A stretch of 64,000 bases of DNA. Origin: Maribacter stanieri. Its GTDB lineage: Bacteria > Bacteroidota > Bacteroidia > Flavobacteriales > Flavobacteriaceae. The stretch spans positions 62,001-126,000 of the forward strand of contig NZ_FOYX01000004.1 in NCBI RefSeq assembly GCF_900112245.1, written 5' to 3'. The notes beneath the pieces were generated by a model that was not told the DNA's origin, did not search any database, and saw nothing but the letters and a program-made list of their open reading frames with translations. Shown piece by piece: positions 33,423 to 42,190 of this stretch. The position numbers were made by a program, and so were the translations under genes. Position 1 is the first letter of the stretch. Every line of letters begins with the position of its first letter.

Positions 33423-34376
33423 ATGAAAGTAACAGACCATATTACAAACGCTAAAGGAAAAACGCTTTTTTCATTTGAAATTGTACCTCCGGTAAAAGGG
33501 CGCAATATTCAAGAATTATATAATAATATAGACCCTTTAATGGAGTTTAACCCTCCGTTTATTGATGTAACCACATCTAGAGAAGAGACTATATACATAA
33601 AGAAAGAAGGGTTGTTAGATAAGAAAACCACCCGTATGCGACCTGGTACGGTGGGTATTTGTGCCTCTATTCAACATAAATATAATGTTGATACGGTGCC
33701 ACATGTAATATGCGGCGGATTTACCAAAGAAGAGACCGAATACATGTTGGTCGATTGTCATTATTTGGGCATACAAAATGTAATGGCATTGCGTGGTGAT
33801 GCCCGTAGTGAGCAAAAATATTTTGAACCTACCGATGGTGGGCATCCGTTTGCTATAAACTTGGTAAAACAGATTCAAGATTTAAATTGTGGCAAGTATT
33901 TGCACGAATCTATAGAAAGTGAGCATTGCAGTGAATTTTGTATTGGCGTAGCCGGATATCCTGAAAAGCATTTAGAATCACCTTCATTACAATCAGATTT
34001 AAAGCGTTTAAAAGAAAAAGTAGATGCAGGTGCCGATTATGTGGTAACACAAATGTTCTTCGATAATAAAAAGTATTTTGAGTTTGTTGAAGCAGCCAAG
34101 AATATTGGAATTACGGTACCAATCATACCAGGTATTAAACCAATTGCTGTAAAGCGACATATGCAGTTGTTGCCACAAGTGTTTAGAATAGATATGCCAC
34201 AAGATTTAATAGAAGCAGTTGATAGTTGCGCTACTAACAAAGATGTACGTGCGGTAGGTATTGAATGGGCAATTCAACAATCTAAAGAATTGAAAGCTGC
34301 GGGAGTACCTGTTTTACATTACTACTCTATGGGTAAATCTGATAATATAAAGGCAATAGCAGAAGCACTTTTTTAG
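33423..34376 (+). CDS. metF: 5,10-methylenetetrahydrofolate reductase
   Basis: 317 residues, TIM-barrel flavoprotein of MetF type. FSFEIVPPVKGR (N-terminal strand with the catalytic Glu), LRGDARS (about 120-126), HPFAINLVKQI, GVAGYPEKH and DAGADYVVTQMFFDN are family blocks. It makes methyltetrahydrofolate, the methyl donor for MetH just upstream. It closes the SAM-I-controlled remethylation operon. Confidence 0.97.
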   Translation: MKVTDHITNAKGKTLFSFEIVPPVKGRNIQELYNNIDPLMEFNPPFIDVTTSREETIYIKKEGLLDKKTTRMRPGTVGICASIQHKYNVDTVPHVICGGFTKEETEYMLVDCHYLGIQNVMALRGDARSEQKYFEPTDGGHPFAINLVKQIQDLNCGKYLHESIESEHCSEFCIGVAGYPEKHLESPSLQSDLKRLKEKVDAGADYVVTQMFFDNKKYFEFVEAAKNIGITVPIIPGIKPIAVKRHMQLLPQVFRIDMPQDLIEAVDSCATNKDVRAVGIEWAIQQSKELKAAGVPVLHYYSMGKSDNIKAIAEALF

Positions 34377-34555
34377 TTTTCAGGAAGCTAGTTTGTCAGT
34401 TTGAGGGTTTTTATATCGTAGAGTAACGGAGATATGAAAATGTGTCGAGAACCTTTGTAACGAGGGGGCTTTTCGATAAAAATTTCTTGGTGCCTCAAAA
34501 AATCACTCGAAGTGACATTATTACTTTTGTAATTACATTATTTGTAAGAAAGAAC

Positions 34556-34585
34556 TTGGTACTTCGTACTTACTACTTATTTTTG
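34556..34585 (+). promoter_or_regulatory. Consensus Bacteroidota promoter made from a word repeat
   Basis: TTG (34556-34558), exactly 19 nt, then TATTTTTG (34578-34585), a full match to TTG-N19-TAnnTTTG. The spacer GTACTTCGTACTTACTACT is the complement of the AAGTAGTAAGTACGA words found at 58459 onward. The start codon is only 7 nt after the -7 element, so the message would be leaderless or nearly so. Confidence 0.7.
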
Positions 34586-34591
34586 CCCTCA

Positions 34592-35689
34592 ATGAATTTC
34601 AAGTTTTTTTCTATTTTACTGTTATCAGTTTCTTTTTGTTTTGCACAGGAATCTACTGAGCTTAAAAAATATACCCTTGATGCAAGTCAGTTTTACGGGT
34701 CTATTATTTTACATAATCCAGATATATCGCATTTAATTACTTCGCATCCAAGTGGCGTGATTCTGAGCTATAATCGTAAAACGTATGGTGCAGAGGAATG
34801 GGAGGAATTATATAATTATCCTGATTTAGGATATTCTTTCATATACCAGAATGGCAACAATGGTACTTTGGGTGATAATTACGGACTTTATGCCCACTAT
34901 AATTTCTATTTTTTTAAACGTAATGTACAGTTTCGTGTGGGGCAGGGTGTGTCTTATGCCTCTAACCCATATGATAAGGAAACCAATTTTAGGAATAATG
35001 CCTACGGGTCTGACATATTGAGTTCCACCTATTTAATGTTCAATTATCACAAAGAAAATATTTTTAAAGGATTAGGGTTTAAGGCTGGTGCTTCTATCAT
35101 TCATTATTCAAATGCGAATTTTAGAGCTCCAAATACATCTACTAATACATTGGCGTTTAATGCCGGTTTTGTGTATGATTTAGATGGAGGAAAAGAAATA
35201 GAATATGTGCATCGTGAAAAAGAAAAAGTAACCGAACCATTACGTTACAACTTTGTGTTAAGAACAGGAATAAATGAAAGTGATGTTATTAATTCAGGTC
35301 AATATGGATTCGTTGTCCTTTCTGCTTACGCTGATAAAAGAGTAGGTAGAAAAAGTGCAATACAACTGGGTACAGATGTTTATTTCTCTAATTTCCTGAA
35401 AGAATTAATACGTTATCAAAGTATCGCTTTTCCTGAAAATGATGTGGCTGCTGATGATGATTATAAAAGAGTAGGTGTATTTATGGGGCATGAATTGTTC
35501 ATTAATAGCATGTCGGTAATTTCTCAGTTTGGATATTATGTCTATTATCCGTTTGATTTTGAGGGGCGTACGTATCTGCGTGTTGGTTTAAAACGTTATT
35601 TTGGCGACAAATTGTATGGCGCGGTAACCTTAAAGTCTCATGGGGCAAAAGCGGAAGCCGTAGAATTTGGAATAGGAATAAGATTGTAA
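34592..35689 (+). CDS. Acyloxyacyl hydrolase (PagL-like lipid A deacylase), outer membrane
   Basis: 365 residues from ATG 34592, which opens a clear signal peptide ([19 protein letters not shown]). An upstream in-frame ATG at 34442 would add 50 residues lacking signal features and is rejected. The chain is beta-rich; IIHYSNANF (His171, Ser173) matches the H-x-S catalytic dyad of PagL-type lipid A 3-O-deacylases, though followed by a longer C-terminal barrel region than in PagL. It would remove an acyl chain from lipid A in the outer membrane. The next gene begins one base after its stop. Confidence 0.78.
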   Translation: MNFKFFSILLLSVSFCFAQESTELKKYTLDASQFYGSIILHNPDISHLITSHPSGVILSYNRKTYGAEEWEELYNYPDLGYSFIYQNGNNGTLGDNYGLYAHYNFYFFKRNVQFRVGQGVSYASNPYDKETNFRNNAYGSDILSSTYLMFNYHKENIFKGLGFKAGASIIHYSNANFRAPNTSTNTLAFNAGFVYDLDGGKEIEYVHREKEKVTEPLRYNFVLRTGINESDVINSGQYGFVVLSAYADKRVGRKSAIQLGTDVYFSNFLKELIRYQSIAFPENDVAADDDYKRVGVFMGHELFINSMSVISQFGYYVYYPFDFEGRTYLRVGLKRYFGDKLYGAVTLKSHGAKAEAVEFGIGIRL

Positions 35690-35690
35690 G

Positions 35691-36494
35691 ATGATAGAAA
35701 TGATATATAAATTAAAAAGTAATCTGGTCGAGGGCAGTCGAGTTCTTTTAGTCTTGTCTGGGATACTATTATTTTCATTTATTTCTTGCGATTCGGAAAA
35801 TGCATCAGATTGTTTTCAGGAAACTGGAGCTATTGTCAAGGAAGAAGTTAATGTAGATACATTTAATGCCATAACTGTATTTGAAAATGTAACCTTAGTT
35901 ATTAAACAGGGCGATACCCAAAAAGTTGAAATTGAAACCGGAGAAAATTTACGTAACGAGGTAGATGCGGTGGTTGAGGATGGGAATTTGTTACTAACAG
36001 ATACTAACGATTGTAATTACGTACGTGATTATGGTACAACAGTGGTTTATGTTACTACTCCCAATTTAACAAGTATTAGAAGCAGTACCGGTTTTCCAAT
36101 AACCAGTGATGGCGTTTTAAGTTTTGATAGTTTAAGCTTGTTGTCTGAAAGTTTTACAGATCCGGAAGCGGAAACAACGGATGGAGAATTTAATTTAGAA
36201 TTAAACGTAACTAGTTTAGGTATTACAAGTAATGGAATTTCCTACTTCAGATTAAAAGGAACCGCAGAAAGTTTTAATATTAGTATAGCTGCAGGAGATT
36301 CTAGAATAGAAGCAGAAGAATTGATTGCAGAACGCGTAAATCTAAATCATAGAGGGTCTAATGATTTATTGGTGAATCCGCAAACAAGTCTTACTGGAGT
36401 ATTAAGGGGGACAGGAGATGTACAAAGTTTTAATCGACCTGAAATTGTTGCCGTTGAAGAATTATATAATGGTCGCTTGATCTTTGTGGAATGA
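35691..36494 (+). CDS. GIN-domain (DUF2807) lipoprotein
   Basis: 267 residues. Signal with lipobox FISC (Cys33). The mature part has the head GIN pattern [20 protein letters not shown] followed by repeated short strands ([45 protein letters not shown]), predicting a right-handed beta-helix. The family is thought to act in surface adhesion or as a polysaccharide-binding domain; function is unproven. Start follows the deacylase stop by 1 nt and its stop overlaps the next start (ATGA), so the three are co-translated. Confidence 0.82.
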   Translation: MIEMIYKLKSNLVEGSRVLLVLSGILLFSFISCDSENASDCFQETGAIVKEEVNVDTFNAITVFENVTLVIKQGDTQKVEIETGENLRNEVDAVVEDGNLLLTDTNDCNYVRDYGTTVVYVTTPNLTSIRSSTGFPITSDGVLSFDSLSLLSESFTDPEAETTDGEFNLELNVTSLGITSNGISYFRLKGTAESFNISIAAGDSRIEAEELIAERVNLNHRGSNDLLVNPQTSLTGVLRGTGDVQSFNRPEIVAVEELYNGRLIFVE

Positions 36495-37621
36495 ACCCTA
36501 TCCTTAAATATCTAAAAAATGTTTTTGCTACCAAGCGTGTTTTAGGAGATGACACTGATTTATCTGGTTTGGTAAAAGCAGATTTTTTGTTACAACAATT
36601 AATAAAAGAAGAAAAAGCCCCTGGAATTGCTATTACCGTATTAAAAGAGGGTAAAACCATATTTCAAAAAGGTTATGGTTATGCAGATTTAGAGCAGAAG
36701 CAATTTGTAAACCCCATAAAATCAATTTTTAGAATAGCTAGTGTGTCAAAACCTATTGCCGCAACGGCATTGGCATATATGGTTCAAGAGGGCATTATTG
36801 ATTTAGATGAATCTTTTTATACCTATCTGCCAGATTATCCAAAGAAGGAATGGGATTTTACTATTCGTCAATTAGCTAGTCATAGGGCTGGAATTAGAGT
36901 ATACAAAGGCAAGGAATATGGACTTAACGAGCCTTTTTCTATCATAGAAGGGTTAAGGATTTTTAAGGATGACCCTTTGGTTTATGAACCTGGTACCGAG
37001 TATTTGTATAATAGTTTTGACTGGGTAATGATCTCTGCAGCAATGCAAAAAGCAAGCGTAATTCCATTTGAAAAGTATGTGCAAGAGAAGGTGCTGAATC
37101 CGTTAGGGATGAAAAATACATGTATTCCAAAATCTCATTCTGACCGTAACCAAAGACAAACAGGAGGTGTTAATTTTATTTCTACATCCGAAAAACAAAA
37201 CCAGGTAACCAAATTTTACACAAAAGGTATAACTGGATTTAGAAAAGCAATTCCTGTTGATAATTTTTACAAATTAGCAGGAGGAGGATATTTGTCAACT
37301 TCGGATGATATTGCAAAATTTGGACAAGCATTTTTAGATAAGAAAGTTGAAATCAGCGAAGAGATTCTCAATCAATTCTTAACCGCGCATCAAGTTCCAG
37401 CTAATTCTACATATTACGGTTTAGGCTGGCAGGTGAGTGAAGATGCCAAAGGAAGAAAGTTTTTTGGGCATGTTGGTAATGGAGTAGGAGGGTATTCTAA
37501 TTTCTTTGTCTATCCCAAAGAGCAGCTTGTATTTTCAATTTTAATTAACTGTACAGATCCTAAAGTGCAGAAAAGTTTAGATGCAATTGTAGATTGTTTT
37601 TTCAACGAGTGTAATACCTAG
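36491..37621 (+). CDS. Beta-lactamase class C-like serine hydrolase
   Basis: 376 residues. SxxK at Ser84-Lys87 ([11 protein letters not shown]), the second-motif tyrosine in EYLYNSFDW (Tyr173), and HVGNGVGG near the C-terminus as the third motif (HxG). This is the esterase/peptidase branch of the penicillin-binding-protein-like hydrolases. No signal peptide is visible in the N-terminus ([16 protein letters not shown]), so it may be cytoplasmic or the true N-terminus may be membrane-associated. Natural substrate unknown. Start overlaps the GIN gene by 4 nt. Confidence 0.88.
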   Translation: MNPILKYLKNVFATKRVLGDDTDLSGLVKADFLLQQLIKEEKAPGIAITVLKEGKTIFQKGYGYADLEQKQFVNPIKSIFRIASVSKPIAATALAYMVQEGIIDLDESFYTYLPDYPKKEWDFTIRQLASHRAGIRVYKGKEYGLNEPFSIIEGLRIFKDDPLVYEPGTEYLYNSFDWVMISAAMQKASVIPFEKYVQEKVLNPLGMKNTCIPKSHSDRNQRQTGGVNFISTSEKQNQVTKFYTKGITGFRKAIPVDNFYKLAGGGYLSTSDDIAKFGQAFLDKKVEISEEILNQFLTAHQVPANSTYYGLGWQVSEDAKGRKFFGHVGNGVGGYSNFFVYPKEQLVFSILINCTDPKVQKSLDAIVDCFFNECNT

Positions 37622-37694
37622 TTATCTAATTATTTTTTTAGTTTTAAAGAAAGGGTATATTAGTCTCACTAACCATGGAAATTGCTAATACAGA

Positions 37695-39014
37695 ATGAGC
37701 TTACCACCAGAAACCACCTCAGTTGTAGAAAATAAAAAGAATATTAAATGGCTCCAACGATTAAAGGAAGAGAGTTGGGAAGCAGAGTTATTAGTTTCTG
37801 CAATTGCCATTTTTGGTACGTTTCAATTATTTGGGTTAATAGAATGGGCTACAAACAAATACATTGATTTATTACCTGTTGAACAATACATTTATGGGTA
37901 TATGATTGTTTTTTTAGGTTTGCTAGCTATTAGCATACTAGTATCTATGTTTGTAATTCATTTTGTTTTACGAGCTTATTGGATCGGATTGGTGGGGTTA
38001 AACTCCGTTTTTCCAGATTATAGTATTGAGGATAGTGTATACTCTAGAATTTATACAGAGAAGATTTTAGCTATACTGCCAAAGCAAGAAGATACTATTC
38101 GGAAAGTAGATGATTTATGTAGTGTAATTTTTTCTTCGGCATTTACTATTCTATTGATTTACACATATATGTCTTTATTTTTAAGTATTTACATGCTTAT
38201 TTACAATATGTTATTAGACTATATCCCGAGTTATATACTGTTAATTCCTTTATTTTTAATCTTAAGTCTTCTAGTGTTACAAATGATTTTTAGTGTCATT
38301 GGAAATTTAAAAAAGTATAACAATAATGTATGGGTACAAACATGGATGTTTAAATTGGTTAGATTGACATCAATGGTAACCTATGGTCCTCTTTACCGTA
38401 ATTTACTTCAGGTATCAATGGTTTTTGGATCGAATTTTAAAAAGAAAAAGTCGCTAGTATATCTCGTGCTAGCGTTTTTTGCATCCGGTATATTTTTGAC
38501 GTTAGTGAAGTTTCAAGATACCAATATTCCTCATTTGATTTTACCAAAAAATCATGATGTAAATCTAATGTACTTGAATTATTATAGTGATCAAAACTCT
38601 GATGAATCATTTTTGCTAACTCCTCAAATACAATCTGATATTATAGTGGGTGAGACTGTAAAGTTGTTTATTCCTATATTTCATCATGAACGTAATTATC
38701 AAGCTGAGACATGTGGGGAATATCAGGAAGACGATAGTTTGTCCAGTGAGGAGGAAAGAGTTAAATCTAGAAAGTTTTATCTAGACTGTTATGAAAAATA
38801 TCATAAGGTTACCCTCAATGGTACTTTATTAAATATTAATTTTCTAAAGAAAGACCATGCGGTTTCAGAGCAGTTTGGTATCGTAGGTTTTATAGATAAG
38901 GAGTTATTGAAAAAAGGCAATAATACCTTGGTAGTCACTAAAACTTTGGGTGATGTAAAAGAATTTACATGGTCTATTCCCTTTTATTATCAGCCAAATA
39001 CGTTACAGAATTAG
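37695..39014 (+). CDS. Integral membrane protein of unknown function
   Basis: 439 residues; I do not recognise the family. Predicted membrane segments lie at about 31-51, 66-92, 143-170, 177-203 and 253-271, followed by a 165-residue soluble C-terminal domain with a beta-rich look (SDIIVGETVKLFIPIFHHE, NTLVVTKTLGDVKEFTWSI) and two cysteines (in ETCGE and LDCYEK) that could form a disulfide if extracytoplasmic. It follows the serine hydrolase by 73 nt and precedes the pheA attenuator region; neither neighbour hints at function. Confidence 0.8.
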   Translation: MSLPPETTSVVENKKNIKWLQRLKEESWEAELLVSAIAIFGTFQLFGLIEWATNKYIDLLPVEQYIYGYMIVFLGLLAISILVSMFVIHFVLRAYWIGLVGLNSVFPDYSIEDSVYSRIYTEKILAILPKQEDTIRKVDDLCSVIFSSAFTILLIYTYMSLFLSIYMLIYNMLLDYIPSYILLIPLFLILSLLVLQMIFSVIGNLKKYNNNVWVQTWMFKLVRLTSMVTYGPLYRNLLQVSMVFGSNFKKKKSLVYLVLAFFASGIFLTLVKFQDTNIPHLILPKNHDVNLMYLNYYSDQNSDESFLLTPQIQSDIIVGETVKLFIPIFHHERNYQAETCGEYQEDDSLSSEEERVKSRKFYLDCYEKYHKVTLNGTLLNINFLKKDHAVSEQFGIVGFIDKELLKKGNNTLVVTKTLGDVKEFTWSIPFYYQPNTLQN

Positions 39015-39166
39015 TAGTTATTGATTTTGCACTATTGAAAAATTCACTGAACATTTAACACAAAACCATTACATTTTGAGACAGAAATTGATTTTTTTAA
39101 AAAAATAAAATGGAACACGACCATTTTTAAATATAATTACTACATTAGCCAAAGTTTTCAAGCACA

Positions 39167-39238
39167 ATGACAAAACAATATTTCTGGAACGGTTTTTATT
39201 TTTACTTCTTTTTTAAGAGAGGTACGGGACTGTTCTAG
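39167..39238 (+). CDS. Phe/Tyr-rich leader peptide of the pheA attenuator
   Basis: 23 codons plus TAG: opening MTKQYFWNGFYFYFFFKR, ending GTGLF. Eleven of 23 residues are aromatic (7 Phe, 3 Tyr, 1 Trp), with six aromatic residues at codons 11-16 broken by none. It is followed by a terminator and then pheA. This is the layout of ribosome-mediated attenuation: stalling at Phe/Tyr codons (39182-39214) when charged tRNA is scarce leaves the antiterminator strand at 39225-39231 free. It is too short for routine gene callers. Confidence 0.88.
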   Translation: MTKQYFWNGFYFYFFFKRGTGLF

Positions 39239-39272
39239 CATATTTTAAATATAAAATAGAATTCAAGTTCCG
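39225..39272 (+). promoter_or_regulatory. Antiterminator pairing of the pheA attenuator
   Basis: CGGGACT (39225-39231, within leader codons 20-22) is complementary to AGTTCCG (39266-39272), seven pairs with one G-U. The second strand is the 5' arm of the terminator, so the structures are mutually exclusive. A ribosome finishing at the TAG (39236) would cover the first strand and allow termination. Confidence 0.75.
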
Positions 39273-39295
39273 ATATATGTCGGAACTTTTTTTTT
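39265..39295 (+). terminator. Attenuator terminator before pheA
   Basis: Stem AAGTTCCGA / TCGGAACTT with a 6-nt loop, followed by a T-run of about nine. It ends 19 nt before the GTG start of pheA and 27 nt after the leader stop codon, so it can only function as a premature terminator of the pheA operon. Confidence 0.92.
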
Positions 39296-39313
39296 GAATA
39301 AAATTGAGCAAAA

Positions 39314-40141
39314 GTGAGTTTAAAAATAGCCATACAGGGAATTAAAGGAAGCAACCATCATCAAGTTGCAAAAGATTGTTTTGGTGATGATATTGAGTTA
39401 GTAGAATGTCTTTCTTTTGATGCCTTGGTAGACAAATTATTGTCTAAAGAGGCAGACCAAGGTGTTATGGCTATAGAGAACTCGATCGCAGGATCTATAA
39501 TACCCAATTATGCATTGGTCAATCATAATGACTTGCACATAATTGGGGAGTATTATTTGAATATCCACCATAACTTAATGGTGTTGAAAGGGCAGAAAAT
39601 TGAGGATATTACAGAGGTGAGTTCTCATCCTATGGCGCTGTTACAATGTAAGGAATATTTCAGGCAATATCCGCACGTAAGATTGGTAGAAGATGTGGAT
39701 ACGGCAGAGACGGCAAAACGTATACAAGAGCTAAAATTAAAGCATGTGGCAGCTATTGCACCTAATGTAGCGGCAGAATTATATGGGTTGGACATCGTAG
39801 CGAACGACATACAGACCATTAAAAATAATGCCACTCGTTTTATCATTGTAAAAACAAAAAACAATGTGTTGCCAGAAGCTGAAATTACAAAGGCTTCATT
39901 GCGGTTTATAACCGACCATAAACGGGGAAGTTTAGCTGCTGTGCTTAATGTTATGAGTGATTGTAGATTGAATTTGACAAAGATCCAGTCGTTACCGGTA
40001 ATAGAAACACCATGGAAATATGCCTTTTTTGTTGATGTTACTTTTACGGAATATAAAGACTTTGTGAAAGCAAAAAGTCTTTTGGACATCATGGCAGAGG
40101 ACTTTAAAGTTTTAGGTGAATATAAAAATGTAAGACAATGA
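39314..40141 (+). CDS. pheA: Prephenate dehydratase
   Basis: 275 residues with a GTG start. Dehydratase core: AIQGIKGSNHHQVA (7-20), AIENSIAGSIIPNY, SSHPMALLQCKEYF and the TRF motif in NNATRFIIVKTKN. A C-terminal ACT domain follows (GSLAAVLNVMSDCRLNLTKI) with IQSLPV in place of the ESRP-type effector segment. No chorismate mutase domain is fused; that activity is on the DAHP synthase at the operon end. It converts prephenate to phenylpyruvate and is expected to be inhibited by Phe. Expression is set by the attenuator. Confidence 0.95.
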   Translation: MSLKIAIQGIKGSNHHQVAKDCFGDDIELVECLSFDALVDKLLSKEADQGVMAIENSIAGSIIPNYALVNHNDLHIIGEYYLNIHHNLMVLKGQKIEDITEVSSHPMALLQCKEYFRQYPHVRLVEDVDTAETAKRIQELKLKHVAAIAPNVAAELYGLDIVANDIQTIKNNATRFIIVKTKNNVLPEAEITKASLRFITDHKRGSLAAVLNVMSDCRLNLTKIQSLPVIETPWKYAFFVDVTFTEYKDFVKAKSLLDIMAEDFKVLGEYKNVRQ

Positions 40142-41286
40142 TACGTACGGCCGAAAGGTTAAATACCATACAGGAATACTACTTCTCAAAAAAATTAAGA
40201 GAGGTGCGCGGCTTAATGGCGCAGGGTAAACCTATCATAAATATGGGAATTGGAAGTCCAGATTTGGCTCCGTCTCAAGAAGTGTTAAATGCAATTCAGG
40301 AAGCTGTACTGGAAAGTGGAGCGCATCAATATCAAAGTTACCAAGGGCTACCACAATTAAGAGCTGGTATAGCCAATTTTTATAACAATAAATTCAATGT
40401 AGCTGCAAATCCAGATACAGAAATTCTGCCTTTAATGGGGTCTAAGGAAGGTATCATGCATATTAGTCTTGCTTTTTTAAATGAGGGAGATGAAGTATTG
40501 ATTCCTAACCCAGGTTATCCTACATATACATCGGTTACAAATTTGGTTGGCGCAGTGCCTAAATATTACGATTTAACTGCAGATAACGGTTGGTTTCCAG
40601 ATTTAGAAGCATTGGCAAAACAAGACTTGACTAAGGTTAAGATTATGTGGTTAAGTTACCCACATATGCCAACGGGCGCTACGGCAACTAAAGAACAATT
40701 TGTAAAGATTGTTGATTTTGCCAAAGAGCATAGCATTCTATTGGTGAATGACAATCCATATAGTTTTGTATTAAATGCAGAGCCTGCAAGTATCTTAAGC
40801 ATACCAAATGCAAAAGAAGTGTGCCTAGAATTAAATTCTTTGAGTAAAACTTTTAATATGGCTGGTTGGCGCGTAGGTTTTGTATTAGGTAGTGAAGAGC
40901 ACATTAATGCTATTTTGAAGGTGAAGAGTAATATGGATTCTGGAATGTTTTACGGAATTCAGAAAGGAGCAATTGCAGCACTCAACAGTAGTGATGATTG
41001 GTTTAGAGAACTAAATAAAGTATACGGCGATCGAAGAGAATTAATTTTTCAGCTGGCAGAAACGCTTGGATGTACTTTTGATAGAGATGCAGTAGGTATG
41101 TTCGTTTGGGCAAAATTACCTGAAGGCAGTGTATCATCAGAAGAATTTATAGATGACATATTATATACAAAAGATTTGTTCATAACGCCAGGTACTATAT
41201 TTGGTAGTAATGGTGAAGGTTATATTCGCTTTTCGCTATGTATTACTCAGGATAAAATAAAAGAAGCAATTAAAAGATTTGAATAA
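40138..41286 (+). CDS. Class I/II PLP aminotransferase, probable aromatic aminotransferase
   Basis: 382 residues, overlapping pheA by 4 nt. Fold type I aminotransferase blocks: NMGIGSPDLAPS, YQSYQGLPQLR, PNPGYPTY, NDNPYSF and the PLP lysine in SLSKTFNMAGWRVGF (Lys237). Its place between pheA and tyrA suggests transamination of phenylpyruvate and 4-hydroxyphenylpyruvate to Phe and Tyr. LL-diaminopimelate-type aminotransferases are close in sequence, so the substrate rests on context. Confidence 0.88.
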   Translation: MIRTAERLNTIQEYYFSKKLREVRGLMAQGKPIINMGIGSPDLAPSQEVLNAIQEAVLESGAHQYQSYQGLPQLRAGIANFYNNKFNVAANPDTEILPLMGSKEGIMHISLAFLNEGDEVLIPNPGYPTYTSVTNLVGAVPKYYDLTADNGWFPDLEALAKQDLTKVKIMWLSYPHMPTGATATKEQFVKIVDFAKEHSILLVNDNPYSFVLNAEPASILSIPNAKEVCLELNSLSKTFNMAGWRVGFVLGSEEHINAILKVKSNMDSGMFYGIQKGAIAALNSSDDWFRELNKVYGDRRELIFQLAETLGCTFDRDAVGMFVWAKLPEGSVSSEEFIDDILYTKDLFITPGTIFGSNGEGYIRFSLCITQDKIKEAIKRFE

Positions 41287-41318
41287 TTAGATCAAACGAC
41301 TAAAGCGTAGCTTTAAAA

Positions 41319-42185
41319 ATGAATGTATTTGTAATTGGTATCGGTTTAATAGGAGGTTCTCTAGTAAAGGATATAAAGTCTGCTTTTGACAATGTAACTG
41401 TATATGGCATAGAATCTAATGAGGCAAATATAGCTGAGGCATTGACTTTGGGTATAATCGATCAGAAAGCGACCTATCAAGATTTACAATTGGCAGATAT
41501 GGTCATTGTAAGTATACCTGTTGATGTTATGGTAACAGAGCTTCCTGCCATATTAGATGCTGTTAATGAAGATTGTGTAGTTTTTGATGTTGGATCAACC
41601 AAAGCACTAATTTGTAAAACTTTAGAGAATCATCCGAAGAGAAGAAATTTTTTAGCATGTCACCCAATTGCAGGAACAGAATTTTCAGGTCCGTCTGCGG
41701 CTATACATAATTTATTCAAGGACAAAACGAATATTATTTGTGAGGTGGAATTAACTGCATTTAAGCTTCAAGAAAAGGCTTTAAAAGTTTTTCAGGCAGT
41801 GGGAATGAGAATTCGGTATATGAATCCGGTGGCACACGATAAGCATATTGCCTATGTGTCACACTTATCGCACATAAGTGCCTTTATGTTGGGTAAAACG
41901 GTAATAGAGAAAGAAAAGAACGAGCGCGATATTTTTGATATGGCGGGCAGTGGGTTTGAAAGTACGGTGCGTCTGGCAAAAAGTTCGCCAGCCATGTGGA
42001 CACCAATTTTTAAACAGAATAAAGAGAATGTAGTAGAAACATTAGAAGAGTACATTCAAAATCTTACGGCATTTAAAGATTTGTTGCTGAAAGATGATTA
42101 CGAGGGCATTTATAATGAAATGAATAATACGAATAAGATTAAAGGAATATTAAAAAAGAATACCGTTAAACAAGAAATAGAATAA
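41319..42185 (+). CDS. tyrA: Prephenate dehydrogenase
   Basis: 288 residues. An N-terminal NAD-binding motif GIGLIGGSL (7-15) is followed by VFDVGSTKA, CHPIAGTEFSGP (catalytic His region) and a helical dimerisation domain with HIAYVSHLSHISAFML. It oxidatively decarboxylates prephenate to 4-hydroxyphenylpyruvate. There is no ACT or mutase domain. The gene sits 32 nt after the aminotransferase and 5 nt before the DAHP synthase. Confidence 0.95.
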   Translation: MNVFVIGIGLIGGSLVKDIKSAFDNVTVYGIESNEANIAEALTLGIIDQKATYQDLQLADMVIVSIPVDVMVTELPAILDAVNEDCVVFDVGSTKALICKTLENHPKRRNFLACHPIAGTEFSGPSAAIHNLFKDKTNIICEVELTAFKLQEKALKVFQAVGMRIRYMNPVAHDKHIAYVSHLSHISAFMLGKTVIEKEKNERDIFDMAGSGFESTVRLAKSSPAMWTPIFKQNKENVVETLEEYIQNLTAFKDLLLKDDYEGIYNEMNNTNKIKGILKKNTVKQEIE

Positions 42186-42190
42186 TTAAA

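Noticed and set aside
34442-34591. 50-residue N-terminal extension of the lipid A deacylase
   Set aside because: A clear signal peptide begins at 34592, and the promoter lies within the supposed extension.
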